From: JBPCRW01 sp050996405
GTDB taxonomy: Bacteria; Acidobacteriota; Blastocatellia; Pyrinomonadales; Pyrinomonadaceae
NCBI GenBank assembly: GCA_050996405.1
Contig: JBPCRW010000234.1
Location: 1-16,087 of the forward strand
Reading direction: 5' to 3'
Length of the DNA: 16,087 bases
A model generated the notes under the pieces. The model ran no database searches, had not been told where the DNA came from, and saw only the letters and a program-made list of their open reading frames with translations. Of this stretch, positions 1-6,686 are shown one piece after another; within the stretch, counting starts at the first letter, position 1; every line of letters starts with the position of its first letter. The translations under genes and the position numbers were made by a program.

Positions 1-160
1 AATACCCAATCGGTTATTTTCATATCGACATCGCCGAAGTGAACACCGATAGACGCGACGGCTTTATTTGTTCGTCGCCATTGATCGCACCTCAAAGTTC
101 GCTTATGCCGAACTGCATTCTGACCAAACGACACGGCTTGTCGGTTTTTACGACAATTGA
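1..160 (+). pseudogene. IS481-type transposase fragment, frameshifted
   Basis: From base 3 the + strand reads YPIGYFHIDIAEVNTDRRDG, which is the DDE-domain segment around the first catalytic Asp of IS481-type transposases. Around base 60 the frame shifts by one nucleotide. From base 62 the family sequence continues in another frame as LYLFVAIDRTSKFAYAELH and ends at TGA 158-160. The 5' part lies outside the window. The 3' part of the transposase and the terminal inverted repeat are absent, because the gene on the opposite strand begins immediately. This is a dead remnant. It comes from a different IS481 subgroup than the copy at 15458-15960, judging by general family resemblance. Confidence 0.8.
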
Positions 161-528
161 TCGCCCTTTACTGCTATATTTACATAGATAATTGGTCTGC
201 CGGAGATGTTTTTGAAGTCTATTGTAAAGTCTTTAAACCAATCGTTATCTTGAACTGTAAAATTTCTTGACCGATTGTTTTCCTGAGCGGGGTTTTCAGC
301 GAGATTAAATTGCTTTCCGTTTGATTTCAAGTTGATAATTTCAATCGGCTCGTTCCTAAAGATTTCCTTTGTAAGTTTCTTATCACTTTTGTTTATTGTT
401 TGCGCCAAACCGATAAACAAGTTTCTGGAAATAAAAAACAAAGGAAACATTGAAATAACGACTAAACATATTAAAAGTCTGTAGGAAACTTTATCTTTCT
501 TTGCTAAACCATATAGCTTATTTTTCAT
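148..528 (-). CDS. Truncated hypothetical protein with an N-terminal membrane anchor
   Basis: This 126-residue ORF starts at ATG 528 with an AAGGAG ribosome-binding site six bases upstream. Residues 1-16 are basic and residues 17-36 form one hydrophobic membrane segment, so the rest is probably extracytoplasmic. Residues 96-118 (DWFKDFTIDFKNISGRPIIYVNI) resemble a beta-strand motif seen in secreted hypothetical proteins that I associate with Acidobacteriota; that is recollection, not a search. The reading stops just after this motif, in the tail AVKGDQLS, which appears to be encoded by the reverse strand of the transposase remnant. The natural C-terminus therefore seems to have been lost to the rearrangement, with a junction near 165-177. 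No function can be assigned. It could be a pseudogene. Confidence 0.6.
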   Translation of the reverse strand: MKNKLYGLAKKDKVSYRLLICLVVISMFPLFFISRNLFIGLAQTINKSDKKLTKEIFRNEPIEIINLKSNGKQFNLAENPAQENNRSRNFTVQDNDWFKDFTIDFKNISGRPIIYVNIAVKGDQLS

Positions 529-783
529 GACAATCTCCTTTCGGTTGCGAGTTAGTAGAGGAAATCACATGGAAGATGCCTGTAACGTAACAGACGCTAT
601 GATTTGAATGAAAGCGAAGGCGATTTACAAGCAATCGATGAATTCCTTAAGTTGTGCCTTTCGCTTATTAAATATCACAGAAAAAAAAATAGCAAGGTTT
701 TTTCAAAATTTATTTCACGGCGAACGAGCTTTTGCTTTTACACTTAAATTCCGTGTTAATCTGTTCATTAAATTTTTCAGATA
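529..783. other. AT-rich intergenic region between divergent genes
   Basis: This 255-base spacer separates the - strand hypothetical gene from pabB. It should hold promoters for both directions, but none is convincing. The best candidate toward pabB is TTGCTT (732-737), 17 bases, then GTTAAT (755-760), only about 7 of 12 consensus positions. I see no RNA gene, repeat or IS end. Confidence 0.4.
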
Positions 784-2139
784 ATGAGCGAACTCAAAAT
801 TTCAGCCGACGATTTGGTGACGGCTCTGCTTAATTTACCGGCGGCGCGAAAGGTTTGTCTGCTCGACAGTTGCGGCGTGTCGAATCTCGGCTCACGCTAT
901 TTGATTGCCGGTTTTGACGCGGTTGAAATTTTAGAAATTAACGAAAGCGATGCGAACAAAACACTCGAAATTTTAGACGAAAAACTTTCCCGCGAAAATT
1001 TAGCCTGCATTTTTACAATTTCCTACGAGTTCGGCTTAAAGCTCAACAATGTAAAACCGCGTCCGAAGGAATTTCCGGCGTTTGACGAGCCGGACGTTTT
1101 TCTCGCGTTGTTTGATTGTTTGATTATCCACGATTACGCTCGCGGCAAAACTTTTCTGCGCGGCGACGAAAAACACTTTGCGGAAATTGAAAAAAGTCTG
1201 TTTGAAGCGATTGAAAATCAGCCGCGCGAATTTTCCGAAACTGCGGAGAAAAGTTCGGTCGTTTCAAATTTCACGCGCAAAAATTATCTCGAAACAATCG
1301 AAAGGATTCAGGAATTTATCCGGTGCGGCGACACTTATCAAACCAATTTGACGCAGCAGCTTCGCGCCTTTTTGTCTGAAAATCTCTCGCCCGAACAGAT
1401 TTTTCTGCGCCTTCGCAAAAATCATCCCGCGCCGTTTGCGGCATTTCTGCGACGCGAAACGGATGTCGTTATTTCCGCTTCGCCCGAAAGATTTTTTAAA
1501 GTGCAAAACGCAAAGCGCAAAATGCAAAATGCGGAAACGGAAAGTGTGATTTCAGTTTCGCCAATCAAGGGAACGAGACCGCGCGGCAAAAATTCAGCGG
1601 AAGATCTGCGTCTTCGTGAAGAACTTTTGCGAAGCGAAAAAGACCGCGCCGAAAATGTGATGATTGTGGATTTGCTGCGTAACGACATCGGCAGAATTTG
1701 CGAATACGGTTCGGTCAAAGTCGGAAACTTGTGCGATTTGGAAACGCATCCGACATTTTTTCATCTTGTTTCGACCGTGCGCGGCAATTTGCGCGGCGAC
1801 GTGAAATTTTCCGATATTCTGAAAGCCGTTTTTCCGTGCGGTTCAATCACCGGCGCGCCGAAAATTCGCACGATGCAGATAATTGACGCGCTCGAAACCG
1901 CTCCGCGTGGGCTTTCGATGGGCGCAATCGGCTATTCAATTCAAAACTCAAAATTCAAAATTCAAAATTGCATTGATTTGAGCGTGGCGATTCGGACGAT
2001 GGTGATAAAAAATCAGGAAGCGATTTTCAACGTCGGCGGCGGCATCGTCATTGACAGCATTTCCGACGAGGAATACGCGGAAACTTTAGTCAAAGCAAAG
2101 GCTTTGTTAAAAGCGATAAACGCCGCGCCGAAATTTTGA
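784..2139 (+). CDS. pabB: Aminodeoxychorismate synthase component I (PabB)
   Basis: PabB converts chorismate to 4-amino-4-deoxychorismate using ammonia supplied by the PabA glutaminase, the first step of p-aminobenzoate and folate synthesis in the cytosol. The 451 residues match the usual length of PabB. Chorismate-binding motifs appear in order: GDTYQTNLTQ, SASPERFF, PIKGTRPRG (260-268), MIVDLLRNDIGRIC, LETHPTFFHLVSTVRG, FPCGSITGAPKIRTM, and the C-terminal VGGGIVIDS with SDEEYAET. Lys262 in PIKGT is the residue that separates PabB from anthranilate synthase TrpE, which has Ala there. There is no fused PabA or PabC. Two heptamer-repeat insertions lengthen loops at residues 240-251 and 386-395. 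No clear ribosome-binding site precedes ATG 784. FolP, a later step of the same pathway, lies at 5754-6596 on the other strand. Confidence 0.93.
   Translation: MSELKISADDLVTALLNLPAARKVCLLDSCGVSNLGSRYLIAGFDAVEILEINESDANKTLEILDEKLSRENLACIFTISYEFGLKLNNVKPRPKEFPAFDEPDVFLALFDCLIIHDYARGKTFLRGDEKHFAEIEKSLFEAIENQPREFSETAEKSSVVSNFTRKNYLETIERIQEFIRCGDTYQTNLTQQLRAFLSENLSPEQIFLRLRKNHPAPFAAFLRRETDVVISASPERFFKVQNAKRKMQNAETESVISVSPIKGTRPRGKNSAEDLRLREELLRSEKDRAENVMIVDLLRNDIGRICEYGSVKVGNLCDLETHPTFFHLVSTVRGNLRGDVKFSDILKAVFPCGSITGAPKIRTMQIIDALETAPRGLSMGAIGYSIQNSKFKIQNCIDLSVAIRTMVIKNQEAIFNVGGGIVIDSISDEEYAETLVKAKALLKAINAAPKF
1502..1536. repeat. Heptanucleotide repeat tract inside pabB (5 units)
   Basis: Five consecutive 7-bp units are tgcaaaa, cgcaaag, cgcaaaa, tgcaaaa and tgcggaa. 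They encode residues 240-251 of PabB (VQNAKRKMQNAE), between SASPERFF and PIKGT, where other PabB/TrpE proteins have a shorter strand connection. The last unit, tgcggaa, is the same heptamer that recurs in tilS. Confidence 0.8.
1941..1968. repeat. Heptanucleotide repeat tract inside pabB (4 units)
   Basis: The units are tcaaaac followed by three perfect copies of tcaaaat. They encode the NSKFKIQN stretch between GAIGYS and the conserved D.SVAIRTM. In relatives this connection is about six residues shorter, so the tract looks like an in-frame insertion of about 21 bases. Confidence 0.85.
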
Positions 2140-2211
2140 TTTCTCGATTATCAGCAAGTTTTTCAACGGGAACTTTTTCAGCCGCGCGGTGTCTAACTTT
2201 ACCAAAACCGC

Positions 2212-2218
2212 AAAGGAG
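2212..2218 (+). promoter_or_regulatory. Ribosome-binding site that fixes the ExbD-like start
   Basis: AAAGGAG lies six bases upstream of ATG 2225. A longer reading from GTG 2189 has no such site and adds 12 residues in front of the family's normal N-terminus, so 2225 is preferred. Confidence 0.8.
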
Positions 2219-2224
2219 AAAATT

Positions 2225-2701
2225 ATGCCCGAAAAAGCCGAAAGCCGTCCTGTCATAAACGTTACGCCGCTGATTGATATTCTGCTTGTTTTGCTGATTA
2301 TTTTTATGGCGATTTCGCCGCTCAAACCTGCGCGTTTTGAAGCAAAAATTCCGGCGGAATCGAAAGATAATGGCGGAGAACCAAATATTAACACTTTAAT
2401 TGTTACGATAAACGCCGATTCGTCGCTCGCGCTCAACGGCGAAAAAAATTTAGGCACCATCAACGACCCGCAGAAACTCGTCGCCAAACTTTCGGAGATG
2501 TTTCAAAAACGGCTTGAAAACCACGTTTACGCCGACGAAACAGAGATGAAAACCGATTTGCCCGAAGGCGAAAAAATTCAAAAAACGGTTTTTATCAAAG
2601 CTCCGCGCAATCTGCCTTACGGCGAAGCGGTGAAGGTGATTGATTCGGTGAAAATTTCGGGCGCGAAACCGATTGGTTTACAGATTGACAATTTGGAATG
2701 A
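2225..2701 (+). CDS. ExbD/TolR-family biopolymer transport protein
   Basis: ExbD/TolR proteins pair with ExbB/TolQ proton channels in the inner membrane and use the proton-motive force to drive outer-membrane TonB or Tol processes. The 158-residue product has a short cytoplasmic N-terminus, then INVTPLIDILLVLLIIFM. In this segment Asp18 corresponds to the conserved proton-carrying Asp at the start of the single membrane helix (about residues 14-31). The remainder is periplasmic and ends in the FIKAPRNLPYGEAVKVIDSV and PIGLQID strands typical of the C-terminal fold. No ExbB/TolQ partner is adjacent, which is unusual because the two are normally co-transcribed. It follows pabB by 85 bases and may share its transcript. 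Family assignment is firm; the choice between ExbD and TolR is not. Confidence 0.9.
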   Translation: MPEKAESRPVINVTPLIDILLVLLIIFMAISPLKPARFEAKIPAESKDNGGEPNINTLIVTINADSSLALNGEKNLGTINDPQKLVAKLSEMFQKRLENHVYADETEMKTDLPEGEKIQKTVFIKAPRNLPYGEAVKVIDSVKISGAKPIGLQIDNLE

Positions 2702-2706
2702 AAACT

Positions 2707-2735
2707 TTTTTCACCGAAAAATTTCGTGTATAATT
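2707..2735 (+). promoter_or_regulatory. Candidate promoter for the DnaJ-domain gene
   Basis: A perfect -10 TATAAT (2730-2735) lies 17 bases after a T-run (TTTTTT, 2707-2712) that can only serve as a weak -35. The position, about 66 bases before the ATG, is reasonable. Confidence 0.45.
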
Positions 2736-2801
2736 TGCTTTGCCCGAAAAGGTATCGGCGGCGATTTTCGCGCCCGATAAAACTCTCAAAATGATTCGGC
2801 A

Positions 2802-3617
2802 ATGGTGAATTATTACAAAATTCTAAAAGTCGCGCCGCAGGCAACGACGGCTGAAATTAAATCGGCGTATCGCCGTCTGGCGCGCGAACTGCATCCAGAT
2901 ATAAATAATGATTCGGAAAACGCGGCGAAAGATTTCGCGCTCATTGTCAAAGCCTACGAAATTTTGAGCGACCCGCAGGAACGCGCCTATTTCGATAAAA
3001 AACTTCTCAAAGCGCAGGCAAAAGGTTCAATTCACAATACGGATTCGGTATTTTATTCCGACAATCCGCACGCTCGGCGTTTGCGCCAAATGGCGTTTGA
3101 ACGCCGCTATAACGCCATTATTGACCAGATGATTGACAGCGACCGCAGCGAAACGCTGGCTTTGCAGAGAGTTATTTTCCCGACCGTCGCGCTGTTTGTT
3201 TCGACCTGCGTCGTAGCGATTTTTCGCCCGCTGCTATGGACAAACGCGCGCATCGGCGGAAAAATTATTTTACTGACGCTGTTTATTTTCGGCGTTTTTC
3301 ATCTTGTCAAACGCCTTCGTTCGGGATTTCAAAAATTCACGTATGATTCGGAAAGTCTGCACGATTCGATTTTTGACGAAATCGAGCCGGAATCGAAGCC
3401 TTATTCACGAGTTTCGGCGGTAATGTTTTTGGTTGTCGGAATCGGAATTAGTCTGGGAATCGGGCTGCTCATCGGCAATTTTATGGAGCTTTCGATTATG
3501 ACGATGATGCCGAAACTCTTTTCAAAAACTTTGCAGCCCGAATTTATTTTTTACCCGCCGATTGTCGTTCTATTAGTTGATTTAATGCACTCTTTCGCTC
3601 TGAAAATGGACAATTGA
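2802..3617 (+). CDS. J-domain (DnaJ-like) integral membrane protein
   Basis: Residues 2-66 form a J domain, which stimulates the ATPase of DnaK-type Hsp70 chaperones: YYKILKVAPQATTAEIKSAY, the HPD tripeptide at 31-33, and AYEILSDPQERAYFD. There is no Gly/Phe linker, zinc-finger domain or substrate-binding C-terminal domain, so it is not DnaJ itself. The remainder holds four hydrophobic segments at about 124-146, 152-169, 205-227 and 248-267, separated by charged loops. The J domain is probably cytosolic and tethered to the inner membrane. The client and partner cannot be inferred. ATG 2802 has no clear ribosome-binding site, and a GTG directly follows it. rpsT begins 89 bases downstream from its own promoter. 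Confidence 0.8.
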   Translation: MVNYYKILKVAPQATTAEIKSAYRRLARELHPDINNDSENAAKDFALIVKAYEILSDPQERAYFDKKLLKAQAKGSIHNTDSVFYSDNPHARRLRQMAFERRYNAIIDQMIDSDRSETLALQRVIFPTVALFVSTCVVAIFRPLLWTNARIGGKIILLTLFIFGVFHLVKRLRSGFQKFTYDSESLHDSIFDEIEPESKPYSRVSAVMFLVVGIGISLGIGLLIGNFMELSIMTMMPKLFSKTLQPEFIFYPPIVVLLVDLMHSFALKMDN

Positions 3618-3625
3618 TTTGGCAT

Positions 3626-3654
3626 TTGACACCGCAAACTTAAAATTTTATACT
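3626..3654 (+). promoter_or_regulatory. Sigma70-type promoter of rpsT
   Basis: A consensus -35 TTGACA (3626-3631) and a -10 TATACT (3649-3654) are separated by exactly 17 bases. The -35 starts just 8 bases after the upstream stop codon. The predicted leader of about 45 bases is AT-rich and includes a small TTTCC/GGAAA hairpin. Confidence 0.85.
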
Positions 3655-3706
3655 TTGTATTTTCCATTAAAGCGGAAAATTTATTCAATTTGTAATAATA
3701 GAAAAT

Positions 3707-3973
3707 ATGCCTAATCATAAATCAGCTAAAAAGCGCGTTCGCCAGAATGAAAAAAGACGCGCGATTAATCGCACCCGCCGCAGCGGTTTGCGGACGCAAA
3801 TTAAAAAACTTCGGACGGCAGTCGCCGGAGCTGACCAAAACGGGTCGCAGGAATTATTGAATCCGACTGTTTCGGCAATTGATAAAGCGGTCAACAAAGG
3901 CGTTTTGCACAAAAATACGGCGGCGCGTTACAAATCACGTTTGACGGCGCACGTCGGCAGTCTGGCGAAATAA
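3707..3973 (+). CDS. rpsT: Small ribosomal subunit protein bS20
   Basis: bS20 binds 16S rRNA in the 30S subunit during early assembly. The 88-residue, very basic product starts MPNHKSAKKRVRQNEKRR, continues with TRRSGLRTQIKKL, and ends AIDKAVNKGVLHKNTAARYKSRL, all characteristic of the family. Length is normal. The gene is a single transcription unit, with its own near-consensus promoter at 3626-3654 and a strong terminator at 4031-4069. No Shine-Dalgarno sequence precedes ATG 3707. In E. coli, S20 represses its own translation; I cannot tell whether that applies here. holA lies convergently downstream, a frequent neighbour of rpsT. Confidence 0.97.
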   Translation: MPNHKSAKKRVRQNEKRRAINRTRRSGLRTQIKKLRTAVAGADQNGSQELLNPTVSAIDKAVNKGVLHKNTAARYKSRLTAHVGSLAK

Positions 3974-4030
3974 GTTTTCCAAAAAGTTTCTCACGGTTTT
4001 TTCATTGTTTTTTCTCCTTTGAACTGGATA

Positions 4031-4069
4031 GGCGGAAACGAGAATCAGTCTTGTTTCCGCCTTTTTTTT
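4031..4069 (+). terminator. Rho-independent terminator of rpsT
   Basis: GGCGGAAAC (4031-4039) pairs perfectly with GTTTCCGCC (4053-4061) across a 13-base loop and is followed by eight T residues. Confidence 0.93.
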
Positions 4070-4076
4070 GAAAAAA

Positions 4077-4180
4077 GAACAGCCGCGAAAAGGCACAAAA
4101 ATCACCCGAAAACAACCGTGAAGAAATACGGGATTCGATTATGATTTTCGTATTCATCCGAATTATTTTCGCGGCTATTC
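4077..4180. repeat. Inverted-repeat intergenic element, copy 1
   Basis: The arms GAACAGCCGCGAAAA (4077-4091) and TTTTCGCGGCTATTC (4166-4180) are inverted repeats matching at 14 of 15 positions. They enclose a 74-base centre that includes GGCACAAAAAT. The element lies two bases beyond the holA stop codon on the - strand. It shares both ends (AGCYGC-AAAA-GRCACAAAAAT on one side, GCGGCTATTC on the other) with the longer element at 9876-10027. On the - strand the outer arm is followed by TTTTTT, so it could also end holA transcripts. Confidence 0.65.
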
Positions 4181-4182
4181 TT

Positions 4183-5184
4183 CTAGTTTGTCAATTCGCA
4201 GACGAGCATTTCAATTTGCAGGCGCGGCGTAGCTTTCGAGGTTTTAATTGCCAAATCGGTTTCGGCAAGACGGCGCAGAATCCACGCCAATTTATCGCCG
4301 TCGGCGCGGCGGGCGTTTTCTAAAAATTCCTGTTGTTTGGAAAACGGCAGTTTCATCGCGCGCGCGACTTCGCCGCGATTAACGCCTTGATTCATCAATT
4401 CCTTCGCCATCAAGAGCCTGTGAAAATTGTAGGAAATTAAACCGAGCAGCATCAGCGGCTCTGCGCCGTCGTCCAGAATTTTGTGCAGAGTTTGCAGCGA
4501 GCGCGGACGATTTTTCGCCAAAAGATAATCGCTCAACTCGAAATTTGAAAGCTCGCGCGAATTCGCCACAAGATTTTCGACCAGTTCAAACGTGATAATC
4601 GAATCGGGCAAAGCGGCGGTCGCCAATTTTTCGATTTCATTCGTTAGCCGCAAAACATTATTGCCGACTAGCGCGACGAGTTGACGCAAAGCCGCGTCAT
4701 CAATCTGCGCGCCGAGTTCCTTTAATTTCGCTTTCGCCCAGACAATCAATTCCGCGTCCGACAGCGTTTTAAATTCGACGGCGACGGAATTTTCCAGCAG
4801 ATTTTTGACAAAACGGCGGCGTTTGTCGAGTTCGTCCGCCGTGAAAATTACGACGCTCGTTTCGACGGGGCGCGCCAGATATTTTGCCAGCGATTCTTCG
4901 TCCGCTTCTTTGAGTTTGCCTATCTCCGTGACGCGCACGACGCGGCGCGAAGAAATCATCGGCATTTGTTCGGCGGCGGAGATGGCGTATTGAATATCCG
5001 AATCATTCAGGCTGAATTCGGATTCGTTAAATTCGCGCAAAGGCGCGTCACGCAAAACTTTTTCGGCAATCGTTTTCGCCGCCAAATCGCGCAGATATTT
5101 TTCTGCGCCGAATAATAAATAAACCGGCGCGATTTCACCTCGTTTTAATTTGTTTCGTAAATCTTCCCGTTCCAAAATTGCCAT
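4183..5184 (-). CDS. holA: DNA polymerase III subunit delta (HolA)
   Basis: The delta subunit is part of the clamp loader and opens the beta sliding clamp so it can be placed on DNA. The 333 residues fit the family length. The N-terminus IAPVYLLFGAEKYLRDLAAKTI is the usual opening of the first domain. It is followed by ISAAEQMPMISSRRVVRV with the conserved small-residue/hydrophobic beta-clamp-contact region (PMISSRRVV), then ETSVVIFTADELDKRRRFVK, a domain around LRQLVALVGNNVLRLTNEIEKLA, and a C-terminal helical collar domain (LLMAKELMNQGVNRGEVARAM). As expected for delta, no Walker motif is visible. ATG 5184 lies 18 bases after the lptE stop, so it is the third gene of a folP-lptE-holA unit. 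Stop is TAG at 4183-4185. Confidence 0.92.
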   Translation of the reverse strand: MAILEREDLRNKLKRGEIAPVYLLFGAEKYLRDLAAKTIAEKVLRDAPLREFNESEFSLNDSDIQYAISAAEQMPMISSRRVVRVTEIGKLKEADEESLAKYLARPVETSVVIFTADELDKRRRFVKNLLENSVAVEFKTLSDAELIVWAKAKLKELGAQIDDAALRQLVALVGNNVLRLTNEIEKLATAALPDSIITFELVENLVANSRELSNFELSDYLLAKNRPRSLQTLHKILDDGAEPLMLLGLISYNFHRLLMAKELMNQGVNRGEVARAMKLPFSKQQEFLENARRADGDKLAWILRRLAETDLAIKTSKATPRLQIEMLVCELTN

Positions 5185-5202
5185 CGGATTAGCCGAAATT
5201 CT

Positions 5203-5757
5203 TCAATGTCCTTTTTCTTGCTTTACGCCAAGCCCGTTGATAATCGTCGAAACGACCGATTCGGCAAATTTCTGCGCCATTCGCTCGACCGCCGGGTCTT
5301 CTTCGTTAAAAAACGAGCGCGGGTCGCTGGAAAATTCAAACGAATCGCGGAAGATAAAATTTTGATTGTCGTAAAGAACTTTATTTTCCTGCAAATCGCG
5401 GACGGTGACGGCTGCCGTAATCGCCACTTCAGAGACGCGCGCGCTTCCTTCGCGGTCGAGCAAAACGCCGCCGAGATTGAAATCTTTGATTGTTCCTTCG
5501 ACCGCCGCGTCCGCGCCTTTTAGTTCGCCCTGCACGCGCAAACCTTTGCCGCGCCGCAAAATTTCTCTGGTGACGGCTTCGGTGAAACGCGATTCGACTT
5601 TGTAGCGCAAACCTCTGGCTTCCATTTGAAACGCGGGAACGGCGATGACTTTGATGCGCTTCGGCAATCCCGTATCGGTCACCGGCTGATAACATTCGGT
5701 AAATCCCGAAACACAAAGAAAGAGAAAAATTGCTGCTGATAAACGAATAAACTTCAT
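5203..5757 (-). CDS. lptE: LptE-like LPS assembly protein
   Basis: LptE plugs the LptD barrel in the outer membrane and helps insert lipopolysaccharide. The 184-residue product has a secretion signal (residues 1-21), then LPKRIKVIAVPAFQM and YKVESRFTEAVTREILRRG, the family's first strand and helix, followed by ADAAVEGTIKDFNL, TVRDLQENKVLYDN and a C-terminal helix. The position before holA is the usual one for lptE. The expected lipoprotein signal is abnormal: the only candidate cysteine, Cys22, is preceded by Phe-Thr-Glu, not by the usual Leu-(Ala/Ser)-(Gly/Ala). It may be poorly lipidated, or secreted by signal peptidase I. Its ATG overlaps the folP stop codon (ATGA), so translation is probably coupled. 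Confidence 0.82.
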   Translation of the reverse strand: MKFIRLSAAIFLFLCVSGFTECYQPVTDTGLPKRIKVIAVPAFQMEARGLRYKVESRFTEAVTREILRRGKGLRVQGELKGADAAVEGTIKDFNLGGVLLDREGSARVSEVAITAAVTVRDLQENKVLYDNQNFIFRDSFEFSSDPRSFFNEEDPAVERMAQKFAESVVSTIINGLGVKQEKGH

Positions 5758-6596
5758 AATTTGTTTTTCACCGCTTCGACAATCTTTAACGCTTCGACCG
5801 TCGCTTTAACGTCGTGAACGCGAACCATTTTCGCGCCGTTCCAGACGGCGATTGACGCGCTTGCCAGACTGCCGTTCAACCTTTCCGCCGGAACATCGCC
5901 CAGAATTTTCCCGACGAAAGATTTGCGCGAAACTCCGACGAGCATCGGATAATTCGGAAATTCGGCAATTAGTTTACCAAGTTTTGCGATAAGCTCTAAG
6001 TTTTGCTCGAAAGTTTTACTGAAACCGATGCCGGCATCGAGCGCGATTTGCTCGGATTTTACGCCGCAGCTTTCGGCTTTTTCGATGCTGAAATTAAATC
6101 CGTTAGCCACTTCGCGCAAAATATCTCGAACCGACTTTTGCCGGTGCATCGTTTCAAACGCGCCGCGCAAATGCATTAAAATCAAGCCCGTTTCGTATTT
6201 TGCCGCCGCTTCCGCAATCCGCTCGTCAAATCTTAAACCCGAAATATCGTTGATAATTTCCGCGCCCGCCGCAATTGCTTTTTCGGCGACTTCCCATTTG
6301 CTCGTATCGATTGAAACCGGAATATCAAAACGTTTTGAAACGGCTTCGACGACCGGAACGACGCGCCGGATTTCTTCTTCGGCGGAGATTTGCAAACTGT
6401 TCGGGCGCGTAGATTCGCCGCCGATGTCGAGAATGTCCGCGCCTTCGCCGACAAGTTTTTCGGCTTGCCGCAAAGCGTCGTCAACCGAAAAAAATTTCCC
6501 GCCGTCTGAAAAACTGTCGGGCGTAACGTTCAGAATCGCCATCACTAAAGTTTTTTCGAGCGGAATTTTTCGGCGCGAAGTTTGCCAGAATTTCAT
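5754..6596 (-). CDS. folP: Dihydropteroate synthase (FolP)
   Basis: FolP joins p-aminobenzoate to 6-hydroxymethyl-dihydropterin pyrophosphate to give dihydropteroate; it is the sulfonamide target. It is a TIM barrel of usual length (280 residues from this start). Signature segments are NVTPDSFSDGG (23-33), ADILDIGGESTRP (53-65), SIDTSKWEVAEKA, EIINDISG, DAGIGFSKT, VGVSRKSFVG and RVHDV. DAGIGF replaces the commoner DPGIGF, and LMHLRG the commoner MHMRG; both look tolerable. I chose ATG 6596. A longer reading from TTG 6620 would start inside the hairpin that ends ftsH, and it adds only eight unconserved residues. The gene follows ftsH and overlaps lptE by four bases. Confidence 0.95.
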   Translation of the reverse strand: MKFWQTSRRKIPLEKTLVMAILNVTPDSFSDGGKFFSVDDALRQAEKLVGEGADILDIGGESTRPNSLQISAEEEIRRVVPVVEAVSKRFDIPVSIDTSKWEVAEKAIAAGAEIINDISGLRFDERIAEAAAKYETGLILMHLRGAFETMHRQKSVRDILREVANGFNFSIEKAESCGVKSEQIALDAGIGFSKTFEQNLELIAKLGKLIAEFPNYPMLVGVSRKSFVGKILGDVPAERLNGSLASASIAVWNGAKMVRVHDVKATVEALKIVEAVKNKL

Positions 6597-6618
6597 AAGA
6601 CAAAAGAATTCGGAAGGC

Positions 6619-6671
6619 AAAATTAAAAAGGCAAAAGTAAAGTTAAAATCTACTTTTGCCTTTTTAATTTT
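6619..6671. terminator. Bidirectional hairpin terminator between ftsH and folP
   Basis: A perfect 21-base-pair inverted repeat (6619-6639 with 6651-6671, centre ggcaaaagta / tacttttgcc) surrounds an 11-base loop. Each arm is A-rich or T-rich at its outer end, so a U-rich tail follows the GC part of the stem on both strands. It starts 15 bases after the ftsH stop. folP begins 22 bases beyond it with no room for an obvious promoter, so read-through is likely. Confidence 0.8.
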
Positions 6672-6686
6672 TGATTTTGCTATGTC

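Noticed and set aside
608..784. A 58-codon + strand ORF starting MKAKAIYKQ whose TAA overlaps the pabB ATG (TAATG)
   Set aside because: The overlap and the lack of a pabB ribosome-binding site are suggestive, but the ORF has no ribosome-binding site, no recognisable motif and a composition that simply reflects AT-rich spacer DNA.
2189..2224. GTG start for the ExbD-like gene
   Set aside because: ATG 2225 has AAAGGAG at ideal spacing and gives the normal family N-terminus.
4141..4323. A small + strand ORF of 60 codons
   Set aside because: It overlaps the holA 3' end in antisense and the repeat arm, with no ribosome-binding site or motif.
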